Below, piece by piece: positions 12,428 to 24,630 of a stretch of 64,000 nt of DNA. The stretch is from the NCBI RefSeq assembly GCF_016802725.1, contig NC_052670.1, positions 14,103,641-14,167,640 on the forward strand, given 5' to 3'. This stretch comes from Solenopsis invicta. Lineage: Eukaryota; Arthropoda; Insecta; Hymenoptera; Formicidae. Numbering within the stretch: the stretch's first letter is position 1; the number at the start of each line of letters is the position of its first letter. A model generated the notes under the pieces. That model was not told where the DNA came from and searched no databases. It was given only the letters and a program-made list of their open reading frames with translations. Position numbers and translations under genes: made by a program.

Positions 12428-14849
12428 ATGGCTCACCACTGGATTATTATTTATCTACTTGTAGTATGTGCACATCTATCGTATCAGGTAAAAACAATTT
12501 CTCACTACTTATTAATGATATTTTTAATAATTATGAACATATTGTTCTCTTCAGAGAGAACTACTCAATAAATTTGATAAATCCTATATATTCACATTTT
12601 ATTATAGAGATCAACATCAAAGGCAGCAAATTACATAGCGGCTGTAGTAGAGTATCCTCCAAAATATTTAACAAACAGCAGCGAAACTTTGAAAGTAAAT
12701 TCCGATGCATATGTCAGACTTATTGCAGCAGCAAGTCGTAATGTAAGTATCTTTAAAAGAAAATAATTTCATTCAAAGTGCTTCATAGACTATATTATAT
12801 ACGAATTAGTGTATTTTGCTAACATGTTCTATATTACAAAAGTTAACTAAAGGTTATGATGTATTTTTAGAAAGTTGATATAATTGTTTTCCCTGAAGAC
12901 GGCTTGACAACAACTACTTTTCCAGAAAGAGCAGAAATGGGAGATTGGACAACTATTATTCCCAGTACCTCGGAGAATTATACACCTTGTACTCAAGATA
13001 CTATCAAAGTCAGCGAGGTATGGATTTAATGTATAAGTCGTACAATTCTTTTATATTCTGAGAAATAAATAATATATTAAATGTCTTTTACAATCAATGA
13101 AATAAGAAATGAAAGATTTTGAAGGATTTAATACTCCTTTATTATTAATTTATTATTTATTTCTCAGAATATAAAGAATTGTACGATTCTATCAGAGTCC
13201 AAGGTATTTATAACAGCAGTTAACCACATTTTATAATACATATTTAATTGCAATTTTCAATGTTGATTTCAAAATTACTATGATAATCTCCAGTTGCTAA
13301 GCCTTGGCAAACAAAATATGTTAAATCATATTATCTAACAGAAAAATTTTTTCCATAGACATTGAAGAAAATATCATGTGCTGCGAGAAATAATGAAATC
13401 TATGTAGTACTCAATATCGCTGAGAAAGAAGCTTGCACTGCCGAACCGTGCCCAAATGATAAAGTATTCTATTACAATAGTAACGTTGTATTTGATCGCA
13501 CAGGAAAGATTATTGCCAGGTAAATATATTATATTTTTTTTAGTTAATAATTACTGATGCAAGATATGCACCGCAATATTGTATGTAAATTATTTAATTA
13601 CCTTTTACAGGTATCGTAAAACAAATCTTTTTAAGGAATACCAATTCAATGTGACAGCAGTGCCAGAAGTAGTGAGCTTTGATACTGATTTTGGAGTGAA
13701 ATTTGGAACTTTTATATGTTTCGACATATTATTTCACGAGCCTGCATTAAATTTGACAAGAGATCATCAAGTTACTGACATTGTATATCCTACGGCATGG
13801 TTTTCTGATGCACCATTCTTAACAGGTAAATACAGGCAGAATTTTTTCCTTCTTTTTAAGGTTTCCTCAAAATATATGTAATTATTAATTATTTTAGCTG
13901 TACAAACGCAAACAGGATGGTCCTCTGCTGAAGACGTAAATCTTTTAGCTTCAGGCTATAATAGACCTGGCGTTGGCAGTGCTGGTAGTGGAATTTACTT
14001 AGGTAAAATCATACATTTTATATTTAACATATTTATATTTATCATATACATTTTATATTTAAAATATTATTCGTAATTGAAGTCTTCTACCGTCCAAATA
14101 TGTGACATGTGTATGAGATAACGTTTCATGCAGGTCGTAAAGGGGTCGGTACTGCGATAATGCCTATAACTACGGACGAAGAATTATTGATATTTAAAGT
14201 TCCCAAAATAACTCAGAGAGCTAGATATAATAACAACTACCATAATCATTTAAAGGATCAAAAACAGAAAGCTAAATATTACAACAAACACACAGACGAT
14301 GAATTACGTAAGAAACAGAAAGGCAACACAATGATAGTTGAGGATAAAATATTGTTAATGCACGAAGATTTTCACGTCTTTGAAACGGTTGCTTTAGAAG
14401 GAAGCACCACGGAAATTGTCTGTCAAAATGGCTTCTGTTGCAAGTTTAAAGTAGAGGTAGTGAAAATAGATCCAAATACAAAATATCGCTTGGTAGTTTT
14501 TAATGGTATTCGTCTTTATGGTACCGTTAAAGGTGGTGTACGTGCATGCGGCATAATTCAATGCTCGAATGACTCTGTCTCGTCATGCGGTTCTGTGAAA
14601 CAATCGAAAATGGTATTCAACAATATTGAAATTGCGGCAACATTTCATAATTATAAGAACAGTTTAATTATGCCGTCTACATTAAATCCAGATTTACTTC
14701 CGCTTAACAATTGGATATTTAATAAACATGCTCACAACGATTACGTATACGTTAACATGATCCTAAATGACAATCTAAACAATTTAGTAACATTTGGAAT
14801 ATATTCGAGAGATTTCAATAAAGACGATACAAATACGGCTTTTTATTAA
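12428..14849 (+). CDS. Vanin-like amidohydrolase V2
   Basis: Coding exons: 12428-12487, 12608-12742, 12871-13017, 13359-13519, 13611-13825, 13898-14002, 14134-14849. The spliced model encodes 512 residues in frame. It has a signal peptide of about 20 residues. The triad residues are Glu74 (VFPEDGLTT), Lys171 (RYRKTNLF) and Cys204 (TFICFDILFHEP). The vanin C-terminal domain is in exon 7. The exon layout matches the other four copies exactly. Exons 1, 2, 5 and 7 resemble V5, while late exon 3, intron 3 and exon 4 are close to V3/V4, suggesting gene conversion. The protein stops at NTAFY without the hydrophobic tail of V5. It is probably a secreted amidase of unknown substrate. Confidence 0.93.
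13041..13190. repeat. Hairpin-forming inverted repeat in V2 intron 3
   Basis: GTACAATTCTTTTATATTCT on the left is matched by AGAATATAAAGAATTGTAC on the right, extended by GAGAAATAAATAAT / ATTATTTATTTCTC. The loop is about 60 nt. The same inverted repeat is at the same place in intron 3 of V4 (about 35,873-36,020). In V3 the two arms are separated by copy E2. Confidence 0.75.
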
Positions 14850-15284
14850 TTAAAATATAACATATAGCGTTATTGGTGCTATGATGTTTATTTGCTCTTA
14901 CCAATATTGTAATTTTTATAGTTACATATACAACACACTTTCATATATTTAAATATTATACATTCTGTACATGTACATATTTTTATATGGCGTACTTTCT
15001 AGGAATCACTTCCTATTTCCGTTTATTGTCAAATAATGCAAGATTCTTTTCCTTAATATTATTTTTCAGTACAAAGAGAATAGAAAATAAGATCAAAAAT
15101 TAAATTTTAATCAGCATTTTTTTGTTAATCTCATTATAGCACATGCATAGACAATTTTTTAAATATTATATGTGATATTTTTAGAAATTGTATCAAATAT
15201 ATGTTAGAAATCAATAGCATTAATCTTTGTATTATTGTTAATATTTATATATATATAAAATTATTATAATTATATTAAATTAAG
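14850..15284. other. V2 3' flank
   Basis: AT-rich DNA with no gene. Parts resemble the 3' flanks of V1 and V5 (for example the TTTATACGGCATATTTT-like and GCACTAATCTTCG-like words), so the homology of the duplicated unit extends past the coding end. It ends where the more GC-rich inserted block begins. Confidence 0.5.
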
Positions 15285-16340
15285 TTAAAAGATTCTGAAA
15301 GAAATTAAAAACGAAATCAAAATGATTACTGCGAAAAAATAAAAAAAAAGAACCGGGGTTCGAACTAAAGAAAGAAAAAAAATAAAATCAAAATGAGACT
15401 GTCGAGAAGAAAAAAACAAAGAAGAGGACGCGAAAAAAACGAAAAGGGAAGACGCAAAAAAAAACAAACGGGAATGGTATGATTGTCCCTTGGCCCCTGA
15501 GATCCTTCGAAACCTGTCCAAATCATCTTAGAAAACGGACGACATTTCCGGCGTCCGCGGTCCCTTCTGCATCTTGACAGCTCGCTAGTCCGCGCTGAAT
15601 CCCCTTAGCGTTGCTGGCCCGCGTGCCGCAGTTTGGCCCGGGCCCAATTGTCTCCGCATCGCGGACAGTCCTTGATGGTCACATTTACCCCGCCACATCC
15701 ATAACAAAAGATATGCTCTCGTGGCAACGGGCAGCGCGAGTAAAAGTGGAGGCAGGAGCCGCAATTCCAGCATCCCAGAATGACTACGTCGTCGGGGCCT
15801 CGCTTCTGCCTTGGTGCGACCCTGGGAGGGACCGGTCTTTCGGCTGGTTTCAGTGCAACTGGCACTTCCTGCTCTGCGCGAGCGATCTGAGCTCGCAGCC
15901 AGTCGAGTAGAATAGGTCCTATGTTCACGATCGGGTCTGTCTGGACTCCGATATTTCGAGTCGAGACGGGTGGTGCCTCCACCTGCACCCTTACATCACG
16001 AGTTTCAGGCCTGCTTCTGACCACGGCGCCTCGGATCGTCAGGATGCTCTTTCGGTATCTCTCTCCGATATCATTCAGCTCCCGCCAATAGCCAAGATAT
16101 TCTCTTCGGACTCGTCGAAACAGGTCTCGATGCCTCCGCCAAAAATCTTCTCGGCGACGTTCATAATCATCCACCATAACGGCAGCGCGACGATAACGCA
16201 CACGGTGCGTACGGGAACTGGGAACAAAAAAGAAAAAAAAGAAAAGAGGATACTAAAACATGTCTCACTCTAGAAACTATGGTAGATTTTAAATCTTTTA
16301 TGTGAACCTTCTTTATCGCGGTTTCGTCTAAAGTGGTGTG
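15285..16340 (-). mobile_element. GC-richer retroelement-like insertion carrying the gag-like ORF
   Basis: The block stands out from the AT-rich array by base composition. On the minus strand the order is an upstream leader (about 16,340-16,202), the gag-like ORF, then a purine-rich tail as read on the plus strand at 15,290-15,470. Boundaries are approximate. No terminal repeats could be matched by eye. Confidence 0.4.
15605..16201 (-). CDS. Gag-like zinc-knuckle protein of a retroelement, fragment
   Basis: A 198-residue open frame, starting at 16,201. It has an Arg/Glu-rich N-terminal half (about residues 10-50, likely helical), a VQTDP motif (about 86-90) common in insect retroelement Gag proteins, and two zinc knuckles. 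The first is a complete CCHC (C144-C147-H152-C157). The second is C166-C169-C179 with Val where His is expected, followed by C182. Such proteins bind element RNA. No protease, reverse transcriptase or LTR was seen nearby, so this is either a relic or a lone Gag-like ORF. Base composition is clearly more GC-rich than the flanks, supporting insertion. It is in the intergenic space after V2. Confidence 0.6.
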   Translation of the reverse strand: MRYRRAAVMVDDYERRREDFWRRHRDLFRRVRREYLGYWRELNDIGERYRKSILTIRGAVVRSRPETRDVRVQVEAPPVSTRNIGVQTDPIVNIGPILLDWLRAQIARAEQEVPVALKPAERPVPPRVAPRQKRGPDDVVILGCWNCGSCLHFYSRCPLPREHIFCYGCGGVNVTIKDCPRCGDNWARAKLRHAGQQR

Positions 16341-16841
16341 CTCGTACACGATTGGCAAAAAGATTCAGAGTGGTTCATGAAATTTTGATGATAATTGTGC
16401 AGCAATGTTCTCAGCCGCCAATAACAGAACGTGTTGTTGCTGACTGCTCAGCCACGGAATTGTCAGAGCAAGTAGTTCCGTGCGAGCTACAGGATGGAAG
16501 AAAGCAAGGAAGCTTAAAGAGAACACATTACGTAACAAAGATAATAACGAGTATATTCACAAGCATTAATTACATCAGATAATATTTCGCAACGGTGTTG
16601 CATTTTCTATACGCAAACGTGGCCGAAAAATATGTCACGCGGTTGTCGGTACGAGCTCACTTAAAGACGCCGACGAAATAAGGTTCGAGGCGCTAATGAT
16701 AAGCGAATGATGTACGCCGCTCGTATGTCAATGGCACTTTTTAGCGTGTGCACATTCGTTCCATACACATGCGATGATTCTACAAAAACCGCGCGATCGG
16801 AAATACATACGCGTTAGACAAAGATATCCACACAACACAGC

Positions 16842-17091
16842 TAAGTCTCGTGTGACATTCTTTCTCGTTCTTGTGCGTTGCGTTTTGTTTCAACTTTTTG
16901 GCCACACAGCACACTTTATCAAAAAGACGTCTCAAGGACGTTTATAGAAGATGTTTTAGGGACGATTGAAAAAAGTCCGTACCTTCTATAAATGTCTTTG
17001 AGACGTCTTTTTGATAAAGTGTGCTGTGTGGCCAAAAAGTTGAAACAAAACGCAACGCACAAGAACGAGAAAGAATGTCACACGAGACTTA
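16842..17091. repeat. Near-perfect 250 bp palindrome
   Basis: The left arm starts TAAGTCTCGTGTGACATTC and the right arm ends GAATGTCACACGAGACTTA. Each arm is about 110 bp with only a few mismatches. The inner sequence holds GACGTCTCAAGGACG / TGTCTTTGAGACGTC. The word TGTGCTGTGTGG also occurs at about 25,360 in another element. A long hairpin is expected in single strands. It is probably the end or core of a foldback transposon. Confidence 0.8.
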
Positions 17092-17299
17092 TTGTTAGCT
17101 GTGGTATTGACGAGCGCTCTAACAAAAGAAACGTAATTAATCCGCAACGAGATCGGATGAGGCGGCGCCGGCGCCAACAGAATAAAGCATGCAACATTCG
17201 TGACTCGAACACGTGCACTCTAATAACGTTTTTCACTGATCGGCACTAAGGCGCATTCAGTGCGTTTTGCACTAGAACCGATACTGTCTATTGAAGCTC

Positions 17300-18370
17300 G
17301 TGCCAAATATCTGCATTTAGCACTGAGTGCGCACCAGTTTAGCTAGTGAAATACGCTATAATATTCGCGAATCGTACAAAAGCTATTCGCCCAGAATGCA
17401 AAACCGCAGACACTTACCGCGTACGACCCATCTGATAAGCGAAATCGGTGGCTTTACAAAAGAGTGGTTTGTCTCACCACGTTATCAAAATAAGATTCTG
17501 GAGGCAGGTGGTCGTTCTTGCAGCTCATCACGTTTCCCACAGCGAAATAGCGGCGAGAGTGAAGACGAGGAACGCCAGAATTTTCCACAGGGGGCGCGCA
17601 GGATTTCTGGCCCCACGCATGAGAGTTTGTCACGCTTCTCGATTGGGTCCGCCCATAGACATACAGAATAGACTGCTGATGACCATGGTGGGGGTAGACA
17701 GACAAATAGAGTGAGAGGCAGACAATAGGAAATAGAGTCCTATATAAAGAGAAAAGCGACATTAAACCCCCACCACAACCTTCAGTATCCAATTGAGTTC
17801 TCCACCGCCATATTGGGACCGCTCTAACGTCATCAAACACCATTCGTACTATTCTGCAAACAGTTGTGGTCACAATATGGCTGCTCGCTTAGCTAATCAA
17901 GTATCAATCAGATTATCAATCAGAGCTTCGGACATTAATGTCGCTTTTCTCTTTATAGGACTCTAATAGGAAAAACGTTCATTTTCTGTCTACTAAGCCT
18001 GATTGGTTGTTGGAAGTTTCAACAGTAGACAGAGAACGAATGTTCTTTCTATTATCTGCCTCTCACTCTATCTGTCTTTTTATCTCTACCAGGGTCATCA
18101 GCAGTCCATTCTGTATGTCGATGGGTCCGCCTAATCACGCGGCTCTCACTGTCCGCGCTAATCACACTGTCGCGCTTTGGCGCGCAATTTAAGGGAAGTC
18201 GGTGTTCTCGGGCAGCCACGAATCTTCCGATGATTTTCTCGACGCCGGTTACTCCCACGGACTTTTTCTCATGTCCGCAGCCTGCACACTTGGACTCAAT
18301 GACGAAATCTTCTCTCGCGATTCCACTGACGGGGTATCCCATGCTATGTTACATGCGGAGTGTCGGCATC
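17300..18370. mobile_element. Foldback sequence in the 15-20 kb repeat cluster
   Basis: Inverted repeats: the left arm, about 17,645-17,765, includes GGGTCCGCCCATAGACATAC and AAGAGAAAAGCGACATTAA. The right arm, about 17,933-18,130, includes TTAATGTCGCTTTTCTCTTT and GTATGTCGATGGGTCCGCC. Flanking DNA is GC-richer than average. The overlapping open frames on both strands are by-products of the palindrome and show no recognisable domain. Boundaries are approximate. Confidence 0.55.
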
Positions 18371-18670
18371 CCTATAACAAAAATGGCTAAACACATTTCA
18401 ATATATTGATCCAAAAAATTTCTTCTCTATTTATGACATTAGAATAATCATTTTCATTCATGTCTTTGAATCTGTTCTAAGGATGTAATCAGAAGTCTGG
18501 CTGGCTAGTGCACACAGATTTGATGATCCTGTACACATTTCAATATTTTGCCTAAAAAACTTTGTTTAAACTATTTATTTTTCTACAAAAAAATGTAATT
18601 AATAAAAAAGACATTACATACAGTAAATATTATGTATACAGAAAAATTTATGTAATACTTATTTGAATTT

Positions 18671-20456
18671 AACGGTGTGTGTAAAGCTGGCATATCATTT
18701 GGTGGAAACTCACTAAACATTGACAGTTCTGGATTTATTTTCAATAGTTCTACAGTTCCTGATAGATAAAACAAATAGTTTTGGCCTTTAAAGCGAAAAA
18801 AACGCAGAGGACAAAGTGAGACGCCATTGCAGATTCACGCAGAGTCTCAGTTTGTTTTCATTTTTCAGACACAATTCTTGTAAGATTTTAAAAGATCTAT
18901 AGTTCCAGATGAGTTCTAGAAAGAGTTCTAGCGTTTAACATAGTTTATTTAATTTTAAAAAAAATTATTATAAAATATTTATTTTATAATATTACATAAT
19001 AAGTTCCGTGTACAAAAAAATATTTTTCCTCCAGTTCTAAACGTATTTAAACGCCTTCCGAAGAGTTCCGGTCGATCCAATTATTTATTAATTAGAAAAA
19101 AATTGTTATCTTCCGCGAAAGACGTATATTCGCACATGGGTGAGACGTTGATTAGTTGTTTAGATCTATGCATAAAAAAATATTTTTCCTGTAGGTCTGA
19201 ACATTTTTAACAATGTTTCATAGAGTTTGGCAGCATTATTAATTATTTGTTAAATAATTTTTATTTTCTGATATAGCCGCATATATTGTTATATGTATAC
19301 TGGCAAATGTATTGTTATATGGACAACTGGCTTTTCTCGTTCTCAGCGTAACCCGGAACTAATGACGTAAACGTGACGAGATTATGGTTTCTGTTTTTGT
19401 TTTTTGTATTTTTTGGGGATTTCTGTTTTTTTGTTTTTTTAATTTTTTTGTTATATTTTTTGAATATTTAAAATATACGAATATATGACTTTTACGGAAA
19501 ATAAATATTTTTTTTTAATTAATAAATAATTGAATTGACCGGAATTTTTCGGAGAGACCTTGGTTACGTTCAAAACTACAGGAAAAATATTTTTTCGTAC
19601 AAAAAACTCGTCGAAAAAAACTAGCATCTCATCTATCAATGCGGAAAATCGGCTTTTCTTGAAGTTATTAATTTTTTGTTGATTAACTAATATTGGAATC
19701 GACCACAACTCTTCGAAAGGCGCTTTGATATGTTGAGAACTGTAGGAAAAATATTTTTTCGTACACAAAACTCTACGAGAAAGACCAGCATCTCACCTAT
19801 ATATGCGGAAAATTAGCTTTTTCGGAAGTTATTAATTTTTTGTTGATTAACTAATATCGGAATCGACCGCAACTCTTCGGAAGGCGCTTTAATACGTTAA
19901 GAACTATTGGAAAAGAATTTTTACAGTATGGTACACAGAACTCTCGAATATACACCAGCGTCTGACCCATATGCGCGAATATACGACTTTTGCGGAAAAT
20001 AACAATTTTTTTCTAATTAATAAATAATTGAATCGACCGGTACTTTTTGGAAGGCGTTTAGATACGTTCAGAACTGGAGGAAAAATATTTTTTTGTACAC
20101 GAAACTCTATTATGTAATGTTATAAAATAAATATTTTGTAATAATTTTTTTTTTTTAATTAAATAATTTATGTTAAACGCTAGAGCTCTTTCTAGAACTC
20201 ATCTAGAAGATGAGTTCTAGATATAGATCTTTTAAAATCTTACAAGAATTGGGTTTGGAAAATGACGCAGGGCAAATTGAGACGCTGCGTTAACCTGGCG
20301 TCTCACTTTGTCCTACGCGTTTTTTTCGCTTTAAAGACCAGAATTATTTATTTTATCTGTCAGGAACTGTAGAACTATTAAAGATAAACCCAAAACTGTT
20401 ATTGTTTAGTGAGTTTCCACCAAATGATATGCCAGCTTTACACACACAATTTAACG
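18671..20456. mobile_element. 1.8 kb foldback element with a coding remnant in each arm
   Basis: Arms of about 420 bp (18,671 to about 19,090 and about 20,040-20,456) are inverted copies. Both carry GCCAGCTTTACAC or its complement, CTTACAAGAATT, and TCTAGAACTCATCTAGAA-like words. Both arms encode the same roughly 30-residue peptide when read inward to outward, including SEFPPNDMPALHT and LSGTVELLKINP. The centre repeats GAAAAATATTTTTTCGTAC several times. No full transposase is present. Confidence 0.7.
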
Positions 20457-20614
20457 TTTGTATAAGGATCTATATAATTCAGTCATGTTTAAACTCTGAA
20501 AATATTATTGAACGTTTAGAGATTCATATTATATACATACAAGATATTACAGAAAATAGAAACATTAAGAATATATTTTACTTAATTTTTTTTATTATTA
20601 TTCATTAATTATAT

Positions 20615-21828
20615 TTTTTACTAGCTGTGCCCTGCCACGTGTTGCTGTGGTTCAGTCTGGTTAAATGGAAAAGTAAGAAAAGAGAAAGCGCGGTATTTTT
20701 GTGGGTATACAATTTTTATATAAAAACACGCGCGTATTCGAATTCAACGTTTTGTCAAATTTCAAACATTTGTTGAAGAATTTTGGGAGATTTAAGATTT
20801 TGAACAAACAAGCATTTACATTTTTATTTATATAGATTTTCTTTTATCTTTTTATCTATTCTCAGTTTTGATTAACTTTAAACGTTTTGCAAAGATTTTC
20901 AAATAAAATAATACATTTTTAAAGTGTTAAAATACAAAATTTTAAACATTAAAATAAACAACCCTTTTGACTTCTAGTTTATTCACATTGTTCACTGTAC
21001 AATATATGTTGGCTAACATTTTGAATCATAATTTACCCTTTAAGTATTAAGAAACAATTATTTAAATAAAATAAATTTTAAATCGTCAAATGCATTTACA
21101 AAATTTTATTCAACCTATATAACCGTTAAACAGTATGTAATATGCATCAATTTTGTACTGAAGACTTTATTGATCATAACTTAAGATCGAAACGTTTACA
21201 CTATGTAATACGTGCAGATAATACATTTTTTGTTATACACACAAAAATCTTGTTGTTGGCTAGTATTGGCATCATATTCTGTTCGATTTTTTAAAATAAA
21301 CGTTTTTTTAATAATAAAAGTGATTTTAACCCATTATTTTTAAAAATGTTTTGAAGTAGGTATGATCAAAACATTAAAAATTACAATTGAAAAATTACAT
21401 TGAATATTATTTAAAGCAAAACTAATATTGTATTAAAATTTCAATCTGATTGACAATGTAGCTTCTAAGAAAATAAAAGTTTCATACAACTTATATAACA
21501 GGAGACATCGAACGACTGATATGACCGTTACATGACTTTTTAAAATATTTTATAATAATATACATAAAAATTATATAAATAATCAATCAAATCTTTTTGT
21601 ACGTCTTTGCAAAAATTCAACTTCAAAAATTCATCATGTAATTTTTTCGTATATAAATAGAAAACTAATAAAATAGAGAAAAGATGGAAGTAATGAAGAT
21701 ATGTGGAATAGTGAGATACCACGATATTTTGAATAGTTTATGCTAAATTCTTAGAGCAACCATTAAAATTACTTCATTATCTTCGATTTAGACATTGTAG
21801 GATGGTTACTGGTCATTAGTGTTTATTG
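20615..21828. other. AT-rich spacer before the V3 duplication unit
   Basis: It starts with ACTAGCTGTGCCCTGCCACG, which looks like the end of a dispersed repeat. The rest is AT-rich with no convincing ORF or RNA gene. Homology to the 32.8 and 40.9 kb junctions begins at about 21,829. Confidence 0.4.
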
Positions 21829-23229
21829 CGTTTTTATAAATTTCAGTTTTACAAGTAGCAGCGAATTTTTCATATATTTTAATTTTGAGAAGCATGTTGA
21901 GAATTATTTGACATTATTATAATTTTTTAACTTTATCTAAAAAGCTTCAAAATTGACGTGCCTTTAATGCAATTGAATTTAATATGTTTGAATTCGATAT
22001 CTAAAAATATATTATATTATGGAATAACAGAGGTCACACTCCCTTACATAATATCTTACGAGATAATCATGAACCCATTGCATCATAAACGTACGACCGT
22101 TCTCACAACTTTATAACATTAGAATGGGCGTTGCATAATGCTCATTAGAAACAAAGAAATTATTTTTAGGAAAATGTTTTTCAAATAAAATATATTTTAT
22201 AAAATATTTATCAAATTTTCATTGGCACTCTGTGGCACTAATTAATGTATAAAATCTACAAAGAATCATTAATTTGTAATTTTTTTAAAGTGTCTTTTAT
22301 GACGTTAGTTATTCCATGGCCCTCTGCTATTTTACAAATACATCTATTTTCCCTATTCAGTAAATTGTAAATTACATTTGTGTAGTAAGATTATATACCC
22401 AATAAATTTCTACATATGAGGTCATTGAGAGAACTTTATGTCTAACGAACTGTTGATAAAAATGTTATCGCATTAATATTTAATATTTATTGACCGTAAG
22501 TTATTTTGAAAAGAAAACAAAATCGTATTTTGCACTATCATATACTTATAAACTAAAGAAGATTTTTGAGAAAAAATATAACCAATTTAGCAACACAGTA
22601 AAAATTTTTTTTAATTATTAGAAAGGTAATAATTAAAAACTAAAATCTTAATCTTAAGATTCCAGGAATGGATAAGTATTAAAATTTGCAGTGATATACA
22701 ATAAGTAATGAAACATTACAGATTAGCTGTCTAAATAATACTATTTTTAACGGCAAAAAAATATATGTAAAGTGTTTAAAATCTTATCAATGATTATTAA
22801 CTTTTCATTAGTTTTATTTTACGTAGTTCGCATTTTGTTGAGATTTGCATCGATCATATCTTCTTAAAAATGCTTTTAAATCCTTAGAAACTTTATGATA
22901 CTTCTAAAAATATTGCAAATAAAAAAATATAATTTATTTTGCAATGTTACTATTTCATAAGATTTATAATAAATATTACAAGACGATTTTATATAAAAAT
23001 TAAAATATAAACAAAAAATAGTTTAAACCAATAAGATAAATGTGCTCAAATTTTATACTCAATTTTACAATTTTTAGAATTTTGTAATTTTTTATATTTT
23101 TTTTAAATTTTAACAATAAGATGTTATTGTTAACTTAATAAACATATCTTATTTCTAAAATTTTATTTACATGAAACAAAAATTTCTCTTTACTCAGATA
23201 TGTTACATCATTTAAATTTTCTTGTATAG

Positions 23230-23348
23230 AGATAATCATGAGTTTCTGTGTAGAGGGGATGGTACTTATATTTTCTCTCTCCATCTCATTTGTTCTGTTA
23301 CTTTTAACTCAACGCTTTGCTATAACGTCCAATTTCTCTTTCAAACAC
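23230..23348 (+). promoter_or_regulatory. Putative promoter and noncoding first exon of V3
   Basis: Copy of the block described upstream of V2. It starts GAGATAATCATGAGTTTCTG, has GATGGTACTTATATTTTC (TATA-like), and ends CTCTTTCAAACAC before the donor GTAAGT. The acceptor would be AAAACAG at about 26,030, giving a 2.7 kb 5' intron. Confidence 0.55.
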
Positions 23349-24630
23349 GTAAGTTTTCATGTTTCATGTTTTAATAATTCAATTTCCAATAATTTGATTT
23401 AGTTTGTGTACTTAATTAGGATCAAAATTTGACGACCTTTCTTTTCGTTACAATTCGCTTTTTGACATCATTTGACGATTAATTACAGTATTTTATTGTA
23501 CATACATAACATTGGGAAGAGACATGTGGTTACTTCTATCCTATTTCTACACTTATTATTCTTAATTTCTTACTGTTCTAAACACTGAAGAAGATCCAAA
23601 TCAAAAATTAAAACGTTTGTGTTCATAAAATTTATTGTCAACATATTTGAAAATTGCACTTGCGATAGTTCAATTTTATTGTTACAATTAAAAATTCATG
23701 CATCCTGACAAGCGTCTTACATTGTTATTTCTTCTCTTAATTTATTCTCATAAGTTTCACTATTTTATTTTGTTAAATTTGATTTAACTTGCAGTGCTAT
23801 GTTCTCATCAAATTTGTAATTTGCAAATAAGTGAGTTTACTATAAAAAGTGATTAAAAACCAATTCAAACAAAAAATCTAATAATTATTAAATCAGTGAC
23901 AGAGTTGTGCTCAAATTTCACATAATTTCGCAAACGTAACAGTAGAACTATCTAAGAAATTTTTACATTTTTGATAAATCTTAGAAATGTTAAGTATGTT
24001 GCAGTTACTATTATAAAATCTCTGTATTTATATAGATTTTGTATTAATCTACTCATTCTAGATGAAAGTTAAATAGTGATATAGACTATTGGATGGCATT
24101 TTAAATAAAAAGAAAAAGTAAGTAATCGTTACTTTCTAAATAATAGCAACGATAACGCGTCACTTTCTACAAAAAATAATGGTAACACATTACTTTTATA
24201 AAGTAATGTTTTCAACTCTGATTTTATTATAGGAAATCTTTGTATATTGGAACGTTCTATTAAAAACTATGTTTTTTTAATGAAATACACAAATGCAAAA
24301 TATTTTCTGTTAAAAAAAGTATAATTCTTTATAAATTAATTCTAAGATATTTTAATATATGTGTTATAAAACATTTATGGCGAGATACATAGAAATGTTT
24401 CATAAAGTTTGTTTTGACGCGTTTAATTTGGCTAGTAGCTCCCTAACGAGAAGGGAAAAGTTAGGTGGAAGAAAGTCCACACTGGTCGTATTAGAGAAAG
24501 GCTATATTTTAATATACAGTTTCTTCAACTTAGCGATTCAATTTATAGTTAGTTCTGTACAAAATAAAATGGAAGAGCAAAACGAGCATTATCGGAATAT
24601 TACACTATTATTTCCAAAATAGAAAGTACT

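Noticed and set aside
17327..17873. ORFs of 88-139 codons on both strands near 17.5 kb
   Set aside because: They arise from a GC-richer foldback; no domain, and opposite strands are equally open.
24359..24622. 87-codon plus-strand ORF in the V3 5' intron
   Set aside because: No family resemblance, sits in intronic repeat DNA, and the homologous region upstream of V1 is not open in the same frame.
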